Assembly (NCBI RefSeq): GCF_014873915.1
Contig: NZ_JADBEJ010000008.1
Location: 558,001 to 622,000, forward strand
Origin: Amycolatopsis roodepoortensis
Lineage (GTDB): Bacteria > Actinomycetota > Actinomycetes > Mycobacteriales > Pseudonocardiaceae
Direction: 5' to 3'
DNA: 64,000 nt
The translations under genes and the position numbers were made by a program. Below, piece by piece: positions 16,301-22,968 of this stretch. The notes below the pieces were generated by a model, which was not told the DNA's origin, made no database searches, and saw only the letters and a list, made by a program, of their open reading frames with translations. Within the stretch, counting starts at the first letter, position 1, and each line of letters opens with the position of its first letter.

Positions 16301-18255
16301 CGCGTGGTGCGGCCCAGTGCGTCGGTGCGGCTGAGCAGCTTGCCGAAGCGGTCGATCTCGTACCGCGTGGTGTTGCCCAGCGGATCGGTCTCCGCGACGA
16401 TCCGGTGCAGTTCGTCGAGCTGATACCGGGTGACGTGCCCGAGCGAGTTCTTGACCGAAGTGACCAGGTTTTCCCGGTCGTACTCGATGTCGACGTCGAG
16501 GAAGCCGCCGGTGCCCTGTGCCCGCACGACGCGGCCTTCGGAGTCGAAGCCGTATCCGTACCAGCGCCCGTTGACGTCCTCCCAGCGCACGATCCGGCCT
16601 TCGGCGTCATAGGTGAACCGCAGGGGCTGCCCGGCGACGTCGGTGATTTCGACCAGACGGCGCCGCTCGTCGTACCGGTAGCTCCGCAGCGCGGTTTCCG
16701 CTCCAGGAAGTCGAAGGGCGGTGATGAGCCCGCCCTTCGACTCGACGAGCAGGCGGTAGCCCGCGGAATGCTCCAGCTCCCGGGGGACGCCGTTGTCGTC
16801 GTAGTGCACGGAGATCCGGTGCCCGCCGTCCACGATCGCGCGCAGGGGAAGGGTGTCTCCGGGTCCGGAGAAGAGCAGCATCCCGTCCGGAGTGGTCACC
16901 GCGTAGCCGTCGTCCACTTTGGACAGCGGGAGCCGCTGTCCGAATTCCGGGAGAACCGGGCCGGAAATCGGGACGGGATAAGAAAGTAGCGTCCCGTCGG
17001 CGAGCGCGAGGTGCAGGCCGTCGTCCTCGACCTCGATCCGCTGGTCCACAGTGGACGCCCACGAAGCGCCGAAGAACCGGCCGAGGCGGTACGACGAGAG
17101 GTGCGTCCGCGAAACGGTCAGCGGGAGGACGCCGGCGAACACGACGTCGTCCTGCGTCAGCATCATCGAGCCGGTCGCGACGTCGATCGGGTCGCCGCAG
17201 CCGCCGCGGTCCTTGGGCGGGACGCGGTCCCCCGGGGTGGTTTCGTTGTCCTTGATCCGGTTGTTCGCCTCGGGTTTCGGGGCGCCGCGGTCCTTCGGCG
17301 GCGGAGGCGGCGAGCCGGACGGCGTGGTCGGCCCGTCCGTCGTCTCGTTCTTCGGCGGAGGCGGCGGATCCGATTTCACCGGCGGCGGATCGCTCTTGCC
17401 GGGCCCCGCACCTGACGGCGACGTACCCCCGCCGTCGGGGCTGCTCTTGGGTGTCGTGCCCTCGTCCAGCTTGTTCGGCTTCGGCGCGGGCGCGCCCTTG
17501 CCCGGCTGGAGCTTCTTCAGTGCCTTCGCCGCGCTGTCGAACAGGTCGTCCGCTCGCTTCAGCAGCGGCATCAGCGCCTGGAGCGCCTTGACGGTCTTCT
17601 TCGTCAGGTTCGCGATCTTGCTCGCGGTCTTCGCCACGGCGTTGACCACCTGCGGGACCACCCAGGTCAGCCCGATCCCGAGGGTGAACAGCACCTGGAG
17701 CGCCCAGCTGATCAGATGCCCGATCAGCTCGGCGATGATGTCGCGCACCAGCGCGCGGATGGCGGCGACGACCTCGCCCGCCGTCTTCACTCCGCTGGAG
17801 GCGCCCTCGCAACCGGCCTTCGCCGACTCCAGCAGCGTGACCGTGTCCTTGGCCTGCGCGCGATAAGCGTCGGCCGAGGTTCCCGTCCAGCTCTGCAGAT
17901 CGGCGGAGACCATCCCGGCGAGATCCGCGCCGACGTCGCCGAGTTCGGTCGCGATGTTCATCCAGGTCTCGGCGTTCGCGGCGATCTCGTCGGCGTTGCC
18001 GGTGAGCGCGTCGAGCGCCTCCTTCAGCGGGCCGACGTGTTCCATCAGCCAGCCGACGCCGTTCGCGAGGATCGCGCCGAAGGGATCCATCGCCATCGAC
18101 AGCGCGTCGAGCGCGGTCCCGACCGCGCCCAGCGCCACCGAGGCCCAGTCGCCGCTCTCGATGGCTGACTTCAGTTCGAACGCCGACTCGAGCAGTGACG
18201 AGCCGGTGTACGCCTTCGTCGAGTCCTTTACCTCGGCGACAAGCGGGTTACCCAC
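13303..18255 (-). CDS. WXG100-like/Rhs repeat protein with variable C-terminus (candidate polymorphic toxin)
   Basis: 1650 residues. Residues 1-150 are helical with SWTGTSADAY (Trp123), a WXG-like feature for type VII export; a hydrophobic stretch (LISWALQVLFTLGIGLTWVV) and a basic helix follow. Residues 250-345 are a Pro/Lys/Asp linker. From GDPIDVATGSMMLTQ (DUF6531-like) to about residue 1340 run many YD/Rhs repeats, ending in the Rhs core block GRYLSHDPLGLEPASD and DLIDPLGL. The last 310 residues differ: a Lys/Pro/Gly linker, then a polar domain with SHESEHPIPYEAIG. This is the layout of a polymorphic toxin with a shell and a tip domain. It is the last gene of the EspG/PPE operon. No immunity gene follows, so toxicity is inference. 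Confidence 0.88.
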   Translation of the reverse strand: MGNPLVAEVKDSTKAYTGSSLLESAFELKSAIESGDWASVALGAVGTALDALSMAMDPFGAILANGVGWLMEHVGPLKEALDALTGNADEIAANAETWMNIATELGDVGADLAGMVSADLQSWTGTSADAYRAQAKDTVTLLESAKAGCEGASSGVKTAGEVVAAIRALVRDIIAELIGHLISWALQVLFTLGIGLTWVVPQVVNAVAKTASKIANLTKKTVKALQALMPLLKRADDLFDSAAKALKKLQPGKGAPAPKPNKLDEGTTPKSSPDGGGTSPSGAGPGKSDPPPVKSDPPPPPKNETTDGPTTPSGSPPPPPKDRGAPKPEANNRIKDNETTPGDRVPPKDRGGCGDPIDVATGSMMLTQDDVVFAGVLPLTVSRTHLSSYRLGRFFGASWASTVDQRIEVEDDGLHLALADGTLLSYPVPISGPVLPEFGQRLPLSKVDDGYAVTTPDGMLLFSGPGDTLPLRAIVDGGHRISVHYDDNGVPRELEHSAGYRLLVESKGGLITALRLPGAETALRSYRYDERRRLVEITDVAGQPLRFTYDAEGRIVRWEDVNGRWYGYGFDSEGRVVRAQGTGGFLDVDIEYDRENLVTSVKNSLGHVTRYQLDELHRIVAETDPLGNTTRYEIDRFGKLLSRTDALGRTTRWEMDDEGNVVTVLQPDGGRALAEYAAPGRWTSRTGPDGAVWRREYDERGKLVRATDPTGATTTYGYDDAGNVAVVTDTLGGVTLIESNAAGLPVAVTDPLGAVTRYTYDEFGQITSVTDPLGGVTRTKWDGFGEIAEQIDPDGSVWRWNRTTAGSADEAVDARGHAVRTEYSQFDLPTAEIGPDGDRLSYVYDTELRLVSVTNEHGLVWRYDYDPAGNLVGETDFNGRTTRYGYDAAGQLVSRTNSLGQTVAIDRDALGRVVSRRAGDDVATFTYDGADRMTSARNAHSEVTIAYDALGRIVSEALNGRAVLSEYDAIGRRVARRTPSGAESFFAYDAASRPVALRTAGRTLRFEYDPAGREVSRRLEGTPIELRQGWDAADRLTSQTVSTGRGVVQHREYGYLRDGLVSSISDSLSGPRSLRVDRAGRVVDVQGQGWREGYGYNLAGAITQAGWPGADPAVGPRRYQGTLMTGAGSTSYLHDTEGRTIARSEPGRAWTYQWNSDDRLTGVVTPDGERWLYHYDALGRRIAKQHLDVHGRILEQIDFVWDGSNLAEEIRGGTAVVWDLEPGTERPITQIERIPGQDARFHAIVTDLVGSPSELLDESGEVAWHLHTSLWGKVLSPPGRAYTPLRFPGQYHDPETGLHYNFKRYYDPATGRYLSHDPLGLEPASDSLAYVGNPTDLIDPLGLAPTRPKTGTCGKGTRGGGGKTRSPGNRVTKPKPAPGPKKPRRPPQSYLDGTHGAKTREQNRLTAKYDNELKADGRDKVSGKSHESEHPIPYEAIGRGSGGARGSSYDQKDLENHAWAYQEAKPAHKSHIGTGTKGDQDLTEGSANPSGFKNSQEYRDSERNALEGGDANTAIQLNQLDYAFRDGFKNTDGTLDGRIADDSYHKMIDDAHASGKGLTYSTGPGTTATTPPLSSHDVKELHMTRDTIRDGDWPEEMKRQNRETYEQEVDRIHDNYPEPSAADRAKYQTGEGGWGDLDYGKKDPNAMDVD

Positions 18256-18289
18256 GGCGACCTTTCCGGTGTTTCAGGGGACGGGGAAG

Positions 18290-18808
18290 TCACCAGGGCG
18301 AGTTTTCCTCGTCGTCCGGCGCTTCGTGACGCTTCTCGCGAGGCGCGGGCGGCGTGTCGGCGGACGTCGCCGGGGGAGGGGGAGCGGGCGGGTCCGAAGA
18401 CTCTTCCTCTTCCATCTCGGGGAAGCGGCTGCGCAGGGTGCCGATCATCAGCGCCCTCGTCTCCTGGTCCTCGTCGCCGAGCGATTCCTGCATGACCTCG
18501 GCGACCTGGTTCGCGATCCCGGACTGGGCCTGGTGCATGGTCTGGAGGATCTGCCGCGACAGCTCCTCCAGCGGATACGTCCTGGCCTTGTTCCCGAACT
18601 CGATGTCCGTCACGCCACCGTCCGCCCCGACGGTGACCTTGACGGCGCCGTCGGAGCTGGACGCGGTCAGCCGCAGCTGCTCCGTCCGCTCCTGCGCGGC
18701 CGCGTAACGCTGGGCCTTCTCTTCCAGCCCCGCGGCCCATCGGTCCATTTTGCGCTGGGCCTCGTCGGGGTCCAGCATGAGCTCGCCGAGCTCGTTCCCG
18801 CCGGTCAC
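18290..18808 (-). CDS. YbaB/EbfC family nucleoid-associated-like protein
   Basis: 172 residues. The N-terminal 115 or so match the YbaB fold: a long helix (MDRWAAGLEEKAQRYAAAQE), strands containing AVKVTVGADGGVTDIEF, then helices with LSRQILQTMHQAQSGI. The tail is acidic and proline-rich. Classical YbaB proteins are DNA-binding dimers, but YbaB-like genes inside actinobacterial type VII loci are common and their role there is unknown. It overlaps the EspC-like gene by 4 bp and is followed 34 bp later by the Rhs gene. Confidence 0.85.
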   Translation of the reverse strand: MTGGNELGELMLDPDEAQRKMDRWAAGLEEKAQRYAAAQERTEQLRLTASSSDGAVKVTVGADGGVTDIEFGNKARTYPLEELSRQILQTMHQAQSGIANQVAEVMQESLGDEDQETRALMIGTLRSRFPEMEEEESSDPPAPPPPATSADTPPAPREKRHEAPDDEENSPW

Positions 18809-19134
18809 TGCTTTCCTCCGATGTCCAAGGCCTTGAAGTCCGCCTTGAACGGTTCCGCGTTGGTCTTGTCACCGTCTACATAGGACTTGGCCGCGGTGCG
18901 GACGTTGTCCGCCGTGGCCTGGATGCCTTCCGCGGCGGCCTTGATCGTCTCCGCCGCGCGTTCGCCCGCCGGGTTGACGATCGGCGGCAGGAACGCGCAC
19001 AGCAGGCCGTACGCGTCCGCCGACATCGCCGAACCGGTCGCGCCGTGCGCGGTGTTCAGCCGGTCGACGAGCCCTTCGAGATGGCTCGCGTGCGCGGTCA
19101 GGTCGTCCGGGTCGACCTCGAACGAAGCCGTCAC
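18805..19134 (-). CDS. EspC-like type VII secretion target
   Basis: 109 residues, all helical, matching the EspC-like (DUF2580-type) family of small ESX targets: FEVDPDDLTAHASHLEGLVD at the start, a conserved YGLLCAFLPPIVNPAGE segment in the middle and a final helix with VRTAAKSYVDGD. Such proteins form two-helix hairpins co-exported with partners. It overlaps both neighbours by 4 bp, so partner stoichiometry is likely set by translational coupling. Confidence 0.85.
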   Translation of the reverse strand: MTASFEVDPDDLTAHASHLEGLVDRLNTAHGATGSAMSADAYGLLCAFLPPIVNPAGERAAETIKAAAEGIQATADNVRTAAKSYVDGDKTNAEPFKADFKALDIGGKQ

Positions 19135-21128
19135 TTCCAGTCCTTGTTCTTCCAGTCGCCGATCACCGGCGGCGCCACGACCTCGTCGGCGGCGAAGAAG
19201 GACGGGTCGTCGGACTCGAGGTAGTCGGCGACCTTGTGCTCCTTGTCCTCCTGGCCCTGCCCCTTGCCCGCGGCGGGGGCCATGCCGCCCATCGGGGCCA
19301 TGCCACCGGGCGTACCCGGCTTGCCGCCGGAGCCCGCCGCACGGGCCGCGGCCCCGTCGGCGTCCATCGCGCCCGCGCCGAAGGCGCCGCCCATACCTAG
19401 CGAGCCCGTCGCCCGTCCGGCGCCGCCGACACCCGCGCCACCGGCGCCGGTACCGCCGCCGCCACCACCGAAGCCGCTGGTACCGCCGGTGCCACCACCG
19501 CCGGGGATGTTCGGCATCCCGAGTTTGGGCGCGTTGTACGGCGTGCCCTTGTAGGAGTTGCCGTCCGGGAACGAGGGGCCGGTGAGCCGCTCGCCGATCC
19601 CGCCGGGACGGGTCACCGGCGGGATGTTCGGCATGACCGGCCTCGGGCCGCCGCTGTTGGGCCCGTTCGGACCGGGGATGTTCGGCATGACCGGCCTCGG
19701 CCCGCCGCTGTTGGGACCGTTCGGGATGGGGATGTTCGGCGGCGTGAACGGAAGACCGCCGCCGGGCCGGGGACCGCCGCTCTCCGGAATGGGGATGTTC
19801 GGCGGGCTGAACGACGGCGGCGTGACGGACGGCGGGGTGTAGCCCGTGGTGCGCGTGCTGTCGTCGATCTTGGGCAGGTTCGGGAGGTTGGGGCCCGCCG
19901 ACGCCGCCGGCTTGTAGGTCTCGCCGCCCGTCGGCCCGTTCGGGACACCGATGTTGGGCATGACCGGGCTGGAGCCGGGACCACCACTACCCGGCCCGCC
20001 ACCACCGGGAAAGCCGCCGGGTCCGCCGGGTCCGCCGCCCGGTCCGCCGGTCGGCGAGTTGAACGGCGACACGCCGCCGGGGCCACCGGTCACGCCCTGC
20101 GGCGTGCCGTCCATCGAAGCGACGAGGCCGTCCGGGCGCGTCCGGTCCGAGACCGCGGTGAAGGGGGTGCCCTCGGCGCCTTCGGGCGACATCCGGTCGC
20201 GAAGCGTGCCGGCGGGCGAACCCGCGCCGCCGCCCGCGGGGCTGCCCTGGAGCTGCCGGGTCGCGGTCGCCAGCTTCGGCGGGGCGGGGAACGCCGGGGT
20301 GGCGATCGCCGAGCCGACCGTGGTGTCGAACTCGGTCATCACCTTCGCGGCCTGGTCTCGCGCGTCCTGCTGCTTTTTGAAGGTGGAGAGATCCTTCCCG
20401 AGCTGTGCCATGTACACGTGCGGGTCGGTGATCTTCTGCAGGTTGGCGTTGGCCTCCTGCACGCTGAACGCCACCGGCGGGTTCGCCGCCATCAGCTTCT
20501 GCGTCTCGTTGAGGGTCTGCGAGTGGATCTGCTGCTGCCGCCCGGCCAGCGTCGCGCCGTTCGCGGTCGAGCCGAGCCATTTGCCGACACCGGCGAGGTG
20601 CTCGCGGGCCGCGTCGCCGCCCTCTCCCTCCCAGTTGGCCGTGCTCGCGCTGATCGCCTTCGCCAGGTTTCGCTGATGTGAGGCCAGGTCGTTGCCCGCC
20701 CGGATCCATTCCTCGGAGGTCTCGCCCACCGCGGCCGGATCCGCGTTGTCCGCGATCGCGGTCTGCATCTGCTCGTGGGTGGCGTTCGCCCAGACCGTGG
20801 ACGGCGGCTCGCCGGGCTTGCGGATGTCCAGGTTCTTGTCGAGACCTTCGCGGGCCTTCTCCAGCTGCGCCTCGTACATCTTCTGCGTGAACTGGTCCTT
20901 CACGAGGACGAGCGGCGTCTGGCCCCAGCCGAGGATGTTGAAGAGGGCGTCCGTGCCGGCCGAGGCCCCGGCCCGGATCTCGTCGCCGGAGGCGGCCTCG
21001 TCCGCCAGCGGCCCGACGTAGTAGTCCGACGACGAGTCGGCCGTCGGGTCGTAGTGCGGGTCGAGCTTGTCGTAATCGGGCGAGTTCGGGTCGGAGACCT
21101 TCGCCGTCTTCTCCTCGGATTCGGTCAC
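19131..21128 (-). CDS. PPE-like type VII secretion substrate, Gly/Pro-rich
   Basis: 665 residues from the GTG at 21128, preceded by AAGGAGAGA. After an acidic start the first 330 residues are helical, with ASTANWEGEGGDAAREHL carrying the W-x-G turn of WXG/PPE folds. Residues 340-640 are a Gly/Pro/Asn-rich tail with imperfect repeats of PNSGGPRPVMPNIP (54-nt tandem units at about 19621-19740). The C-terminus has KVADYLESD and then VVAPPVIGDW. YLESD fits the YxxxD/E export motif, and the second PPE-like protein in this window (38081-39217) ends the same way. EspG upstream is the expected chaperone. Confidence 0.85.
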   Translation of the reverse strand: MTESEEKTAKVSDPNSPDYDKLDPHYDPTADSSSDYYVGPLADEAASGDEIRAGASAGTDALFNILGWGQTPLVLVKDQFTQKMYEAQLEKAREGLDKNLDIRKPGEPPSTVWANATHEQMQTAIADNADPAAVGETSEEWIRAGNDLASHQRNLAKAISASTANWEGEGGDAAREHLAGVGKWLGSTANGATLAGRQQQIHSQTLNETQKLMAANPPVAFSVQEANANLQKITDPHVYMAQLGKDLSTFKKQQDARDQAAKVMTEFDTTVGSAIATPAFPAPPKLATATRQLQGSPAGGGAGSPAGTLRDRMSPEGAEGTPFTAVSDRTRPDGLVASMDGTPQGVTGGPGGVSPFNSPTGGPGGGPGGPGGFPGGGGPGSGGPGSSPVMPNIGVPNGPTGGETYKPAASAGPNLPNLPKIDDSTRTTGYTPPSVTPPSFSPPNIPIPESGGPRPGGGLPFTPPNIPIPNGPNSGGPRPVMPNIPGPNGPNSGGPRPVMPNIPPVTRPGGIGERLTGPSFPDGNSYKGTPYNAPKLGMPNIPGGGGTGGTSGFGGGGGGTGAGGAGVGGAGRATGSLGMGGAFGAGAMDADGAAARAAGSGGKPGTPGGMAPMGGMAPAAGKGQGQEDKEHKVADYLESDDPSFFAADEVVAPPVIGDWKNKDWK
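19621..19742 (-). repeat. 54-nt tandem repeat inside the PPE-like gene
   Basis: Two nearly identical 54-bp units and the start of a third lie head to tail; each begins (plus strand) GGGATGTTCGGCATGACCGG. They encode the repeated PNSGGPRPVMPNIP block of the protein's C-terminal tail. Copy number may vary between strains. Confidence 0.75.
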
Positions 21129-21139
21129 GGGTCTCTCCT

Positions 21140-21556
21140 TCAGATCTCGGTGTCGATCTGCTTCAAGGTGCGCTGGTTCTGGGCGTCGCGTTCCCGGTAG
21201 TTCCGCTGGGCGAGTTCGATCGCCTCGATGTAGGTCGGGAACTCGGCACGAGCGGCCTGGAGCTGGGTGAGCAGGCCCTGCGCGTCCGTCGCGGTGCCGT
21301 GCATGTGCTCGGACACCCAACGGGCGGTCGCGGTGGAGCTCATCGGCGGCGACTTCTGCAGTTTGGTCAGCGCGCTCCAGCGCTCCTCAAGACTGTCGAT
21401 CACACCCTGGAGTGAACGGATCATCTCCTGGCCGGTGGTCTCGTCGACGGCGAAATGGCCCTGCTTCGCCATGGCCTTCAGTTCCGTGCCCGCGAGCGCG
21501 ACCTTCATGGGGGCCCACGCCGTCGTCGGCTGCAGTGCTTGTGCTTCCTCGGTCAA
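21140..21556 (-). CDS. Small helical type VII-associated protein
   Basis: 138 residues from a TTG at 21556. The sequence is helical: APMKVALAGTELKAMAKQGH, MIRSLQGVIDSLEERWSALT and a long C-terminal helix. The W-x-x-L pattern and location between espG and the PPE-like gene suggest a PE-like or WXG-like partner of the PPE-like protein. It ends 11 bp before the PPE-like start. I do not recognise a named family; a similar-sized protein holds the same position in the second locus (37602-38081). Confidence 0.7.
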   Translation of the reverse strand: MTEEAQALQPTTAWAPMKVALAGTELKAMAKQGHFAVDETTGQEMIRSLQGVIDSLEERWSALTKLQKSPPMSSTATARWVSEHMHGTATDAQGLLTQLQAARAEFPTYIEAIELAQRNYRERDAQNQRTLKQIDTEI

Positions 21557-21586
21557 CGGAGGGTCCTCTCGCCGGATTCAGGAAGG

Positions 21587-22438
21587 TCAGTAGATGTCCG
21601 CGATGGCGTCCCGGATCGCGTTCGCCACGCCCGACTGGCTCGCCGGGTCGTAGTGACCGATCACGGCGCCGGAGGCTTCGTCGGTCTCGGTCCGGATCAG
21701 GTACCGGCCGTCTTCGGTGTCGAGCCAGCTCAACGGTGTCGACCGGAGCCGTTCGCCGCGGCGGCCGATCCCGCTCACGATGATGTACCCGCCGCCGAGG
21801 CGGGTCCCGGACAGCACCTTCTCCAGGACCTCGACGTCGCTCTCGTCGTTGCGCGGCGCCGGGGCCTCCGGCCGGGCGCGGACGACGCCGGTGAACTGGA
21901 GGTTGCCGAACGCGTCGGTCTCCTCCTCGTCGAACTCGGCTTCGGCCTGGCGGCGCGCGGCCATCGCGGAGACGGCGCGCTCCTCCTTCTGGACGAGGGT
22001 GCGGCGGCCGGTCGACGCGGGGCGCATCCGCGGCAGCACTCCGGAGAGGACCTCGACCAGCTCTTCGTCGGAGAAGAGCGCGAACTGCAGGAGGTCTTCA
22101 CCATGGGCCTGCGTGATGCCGAGCGCCTGCCTGCCGTCGGTGAGCGCGAGGACGGCGATGTCCTGGCCGATACCGTCGATACCGTTGATCGAAACGGTGA
22201 TCCGGTGGTTCCCGAGCAGCGCGAACGCGGTGCGGACGGCCTGGTTCAGCTCGCCGTCGATCGACAGGCGGCGCCGTTCGAGGTCGGTGTAGACCTTCCG
22301 GACGATCGCGGCGTACCGCTCCGGGTCGATCGAAGTGTTCTGGACGCGCAAGGGAAACAAGCGGGCATCGACGCCAAGCGCCCGCCCGACCACTGTCGCC
22401 TCGACCGTCCCCAGCGCGAAATCGGCTCGCTCAGCCAT
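21587..22438 (-). CDS. EspG family ESX secretion chaperone
   Basis: 283 residues, the usual EspG length. Family features include the N-terminal ALGTVEATVVGRALGVDARL, the central VSINGIDGIGQDIAVLALTD strand-turn region, and the C-terminal block SWLDTEDGRYLIRTETDEAS. EspG proteins bind the tip of PPE proteins in the cytosol and keep them soluble for their own ESX system. It is the first gene of the operon, so chaperone, substrate, EspC-like target and Rhs protein would be made together. No ESX core gene is in the window. Confidence 0.88.
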   Translation of the reverse strand: MAERADFALGTVEATVVGRALGVDARLFPLRVQNTSIDPERYAAIVRKVYTDLERRRLSIDGELNQAVRTAFALLGNHRITVSINGIDGIGQDIAVLALTDGRQALGITQAHGEDLLQFALFSDEELVEVLSGVLPRMRPASTGRRTLVQKEERAVSAMAARRQAEAEFDEEETDAFGNLQFTGVVRARPEAPAPRNDESDVEVLEKVLSGTRLGGGYIIVSGIGRRGERLRSTPLSWLDTEDGRYLIRTETDEASGAVIGHYDPASQSGVANAIRDAIADIY

Positions 22439-22650
22439 GCTTCTGCGCTACTCCCTCACGGGGTCGGGCCCCGACTTTGTTAATGGCCAAAACAAACTAG
22501 CACAGCGCATGACACTACGGAACCACACGAACACGGCTGGACCCGATGGAATGGATCACCATGCCCGATCGGGCACTTTTCTTGCCCCTAAAGGAATAGC
22601 GGGCACGGTGAACGGCCTGCTCGGGCGGGTGCGGGCCCGCCCCGGTCGGG

Positions 22651-22707
22651 GTGTCGCGAAAGCCACTTTCGCGACGTCTGATGTCCCGAAAGTGGCTTTC
22701 GCGACAC
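22651..22707. repeat. Family A extragenic palindrome, copy 2
   Basis: Arms of 25 bp with a single mismatch flank a 7-nt loop GTCTGAT. The core CGAAAGCCACTTTCG and its complement are the same as in copy 1, as is the TGAT of the loop. Confidence 0.85.
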
Positions 22708-22928
22708 TCCCGGAACCTCTTCACGACGCCAACGACTGTCTACAAGGGACATTCCGGGCAGGAACGAGTCCGTGAAGGCCTCCTTCACCACCTCGGTGGC
22801 CGCCACGTGCGCCCCACCTGCACCAAAGGCACAACGGCCGCGCGTGAAGGGCCCCTTCCCTCGGCTCAGCCGAAGAAACTCGGCCTTCACGCCCTGCCCA
22901 CTACATGAAGGTCCCCTTCCTTGCGCCT

Positions 22929-22957
22929 AGGTACATGAAGGGGGCCTTCATGTACCT
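22929..22957 (-). terminator. Family B inverted repeat behind the LAL regulator gene
   Basis: A perfect 13-bp inverted repeat (GGTACATGAAGG paired with CCTTCATGTACC, plus a flanking A-T pair) around GGG. It lies 12 bp past the stop of the LAL gene and could end its transcript, though there is no T-run. Confidence 0.5.
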
Positions 22958-22968
22958 CAGGCGGAGAG

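Larger units (their letters stand above)
22439..22968. repeat. Intergenic region packed with palindromic repeats
   Basis: 530 bases between the espG start and the LAL regulator stop hold no credible gene. Family A palindrome at 22651-22707; ACTGTCTACAAGGGACA at 22735-22751 (reverse of the 13192 element, one mismatch); family B inverted repeats at 22772-22788, 22846-22858, 22907-22919 and 22929-22957. The EspG operon promoter must also lie in the first part of this region. Confidence 0.8.

Noticed and set aside
14530..16989. An 819-codon plus-strand frame inside the Rhs gene
   Set aside because: It mirrors the Rhs YD repeats in antisense; the Rhs frame has clear family sequence over its full length.
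22651..22957. Repeat cluster as a CRISPR array
   Set aside because: Repeats are palindromes of different families with irregular gaps, no constant spacer length and no cas genes.
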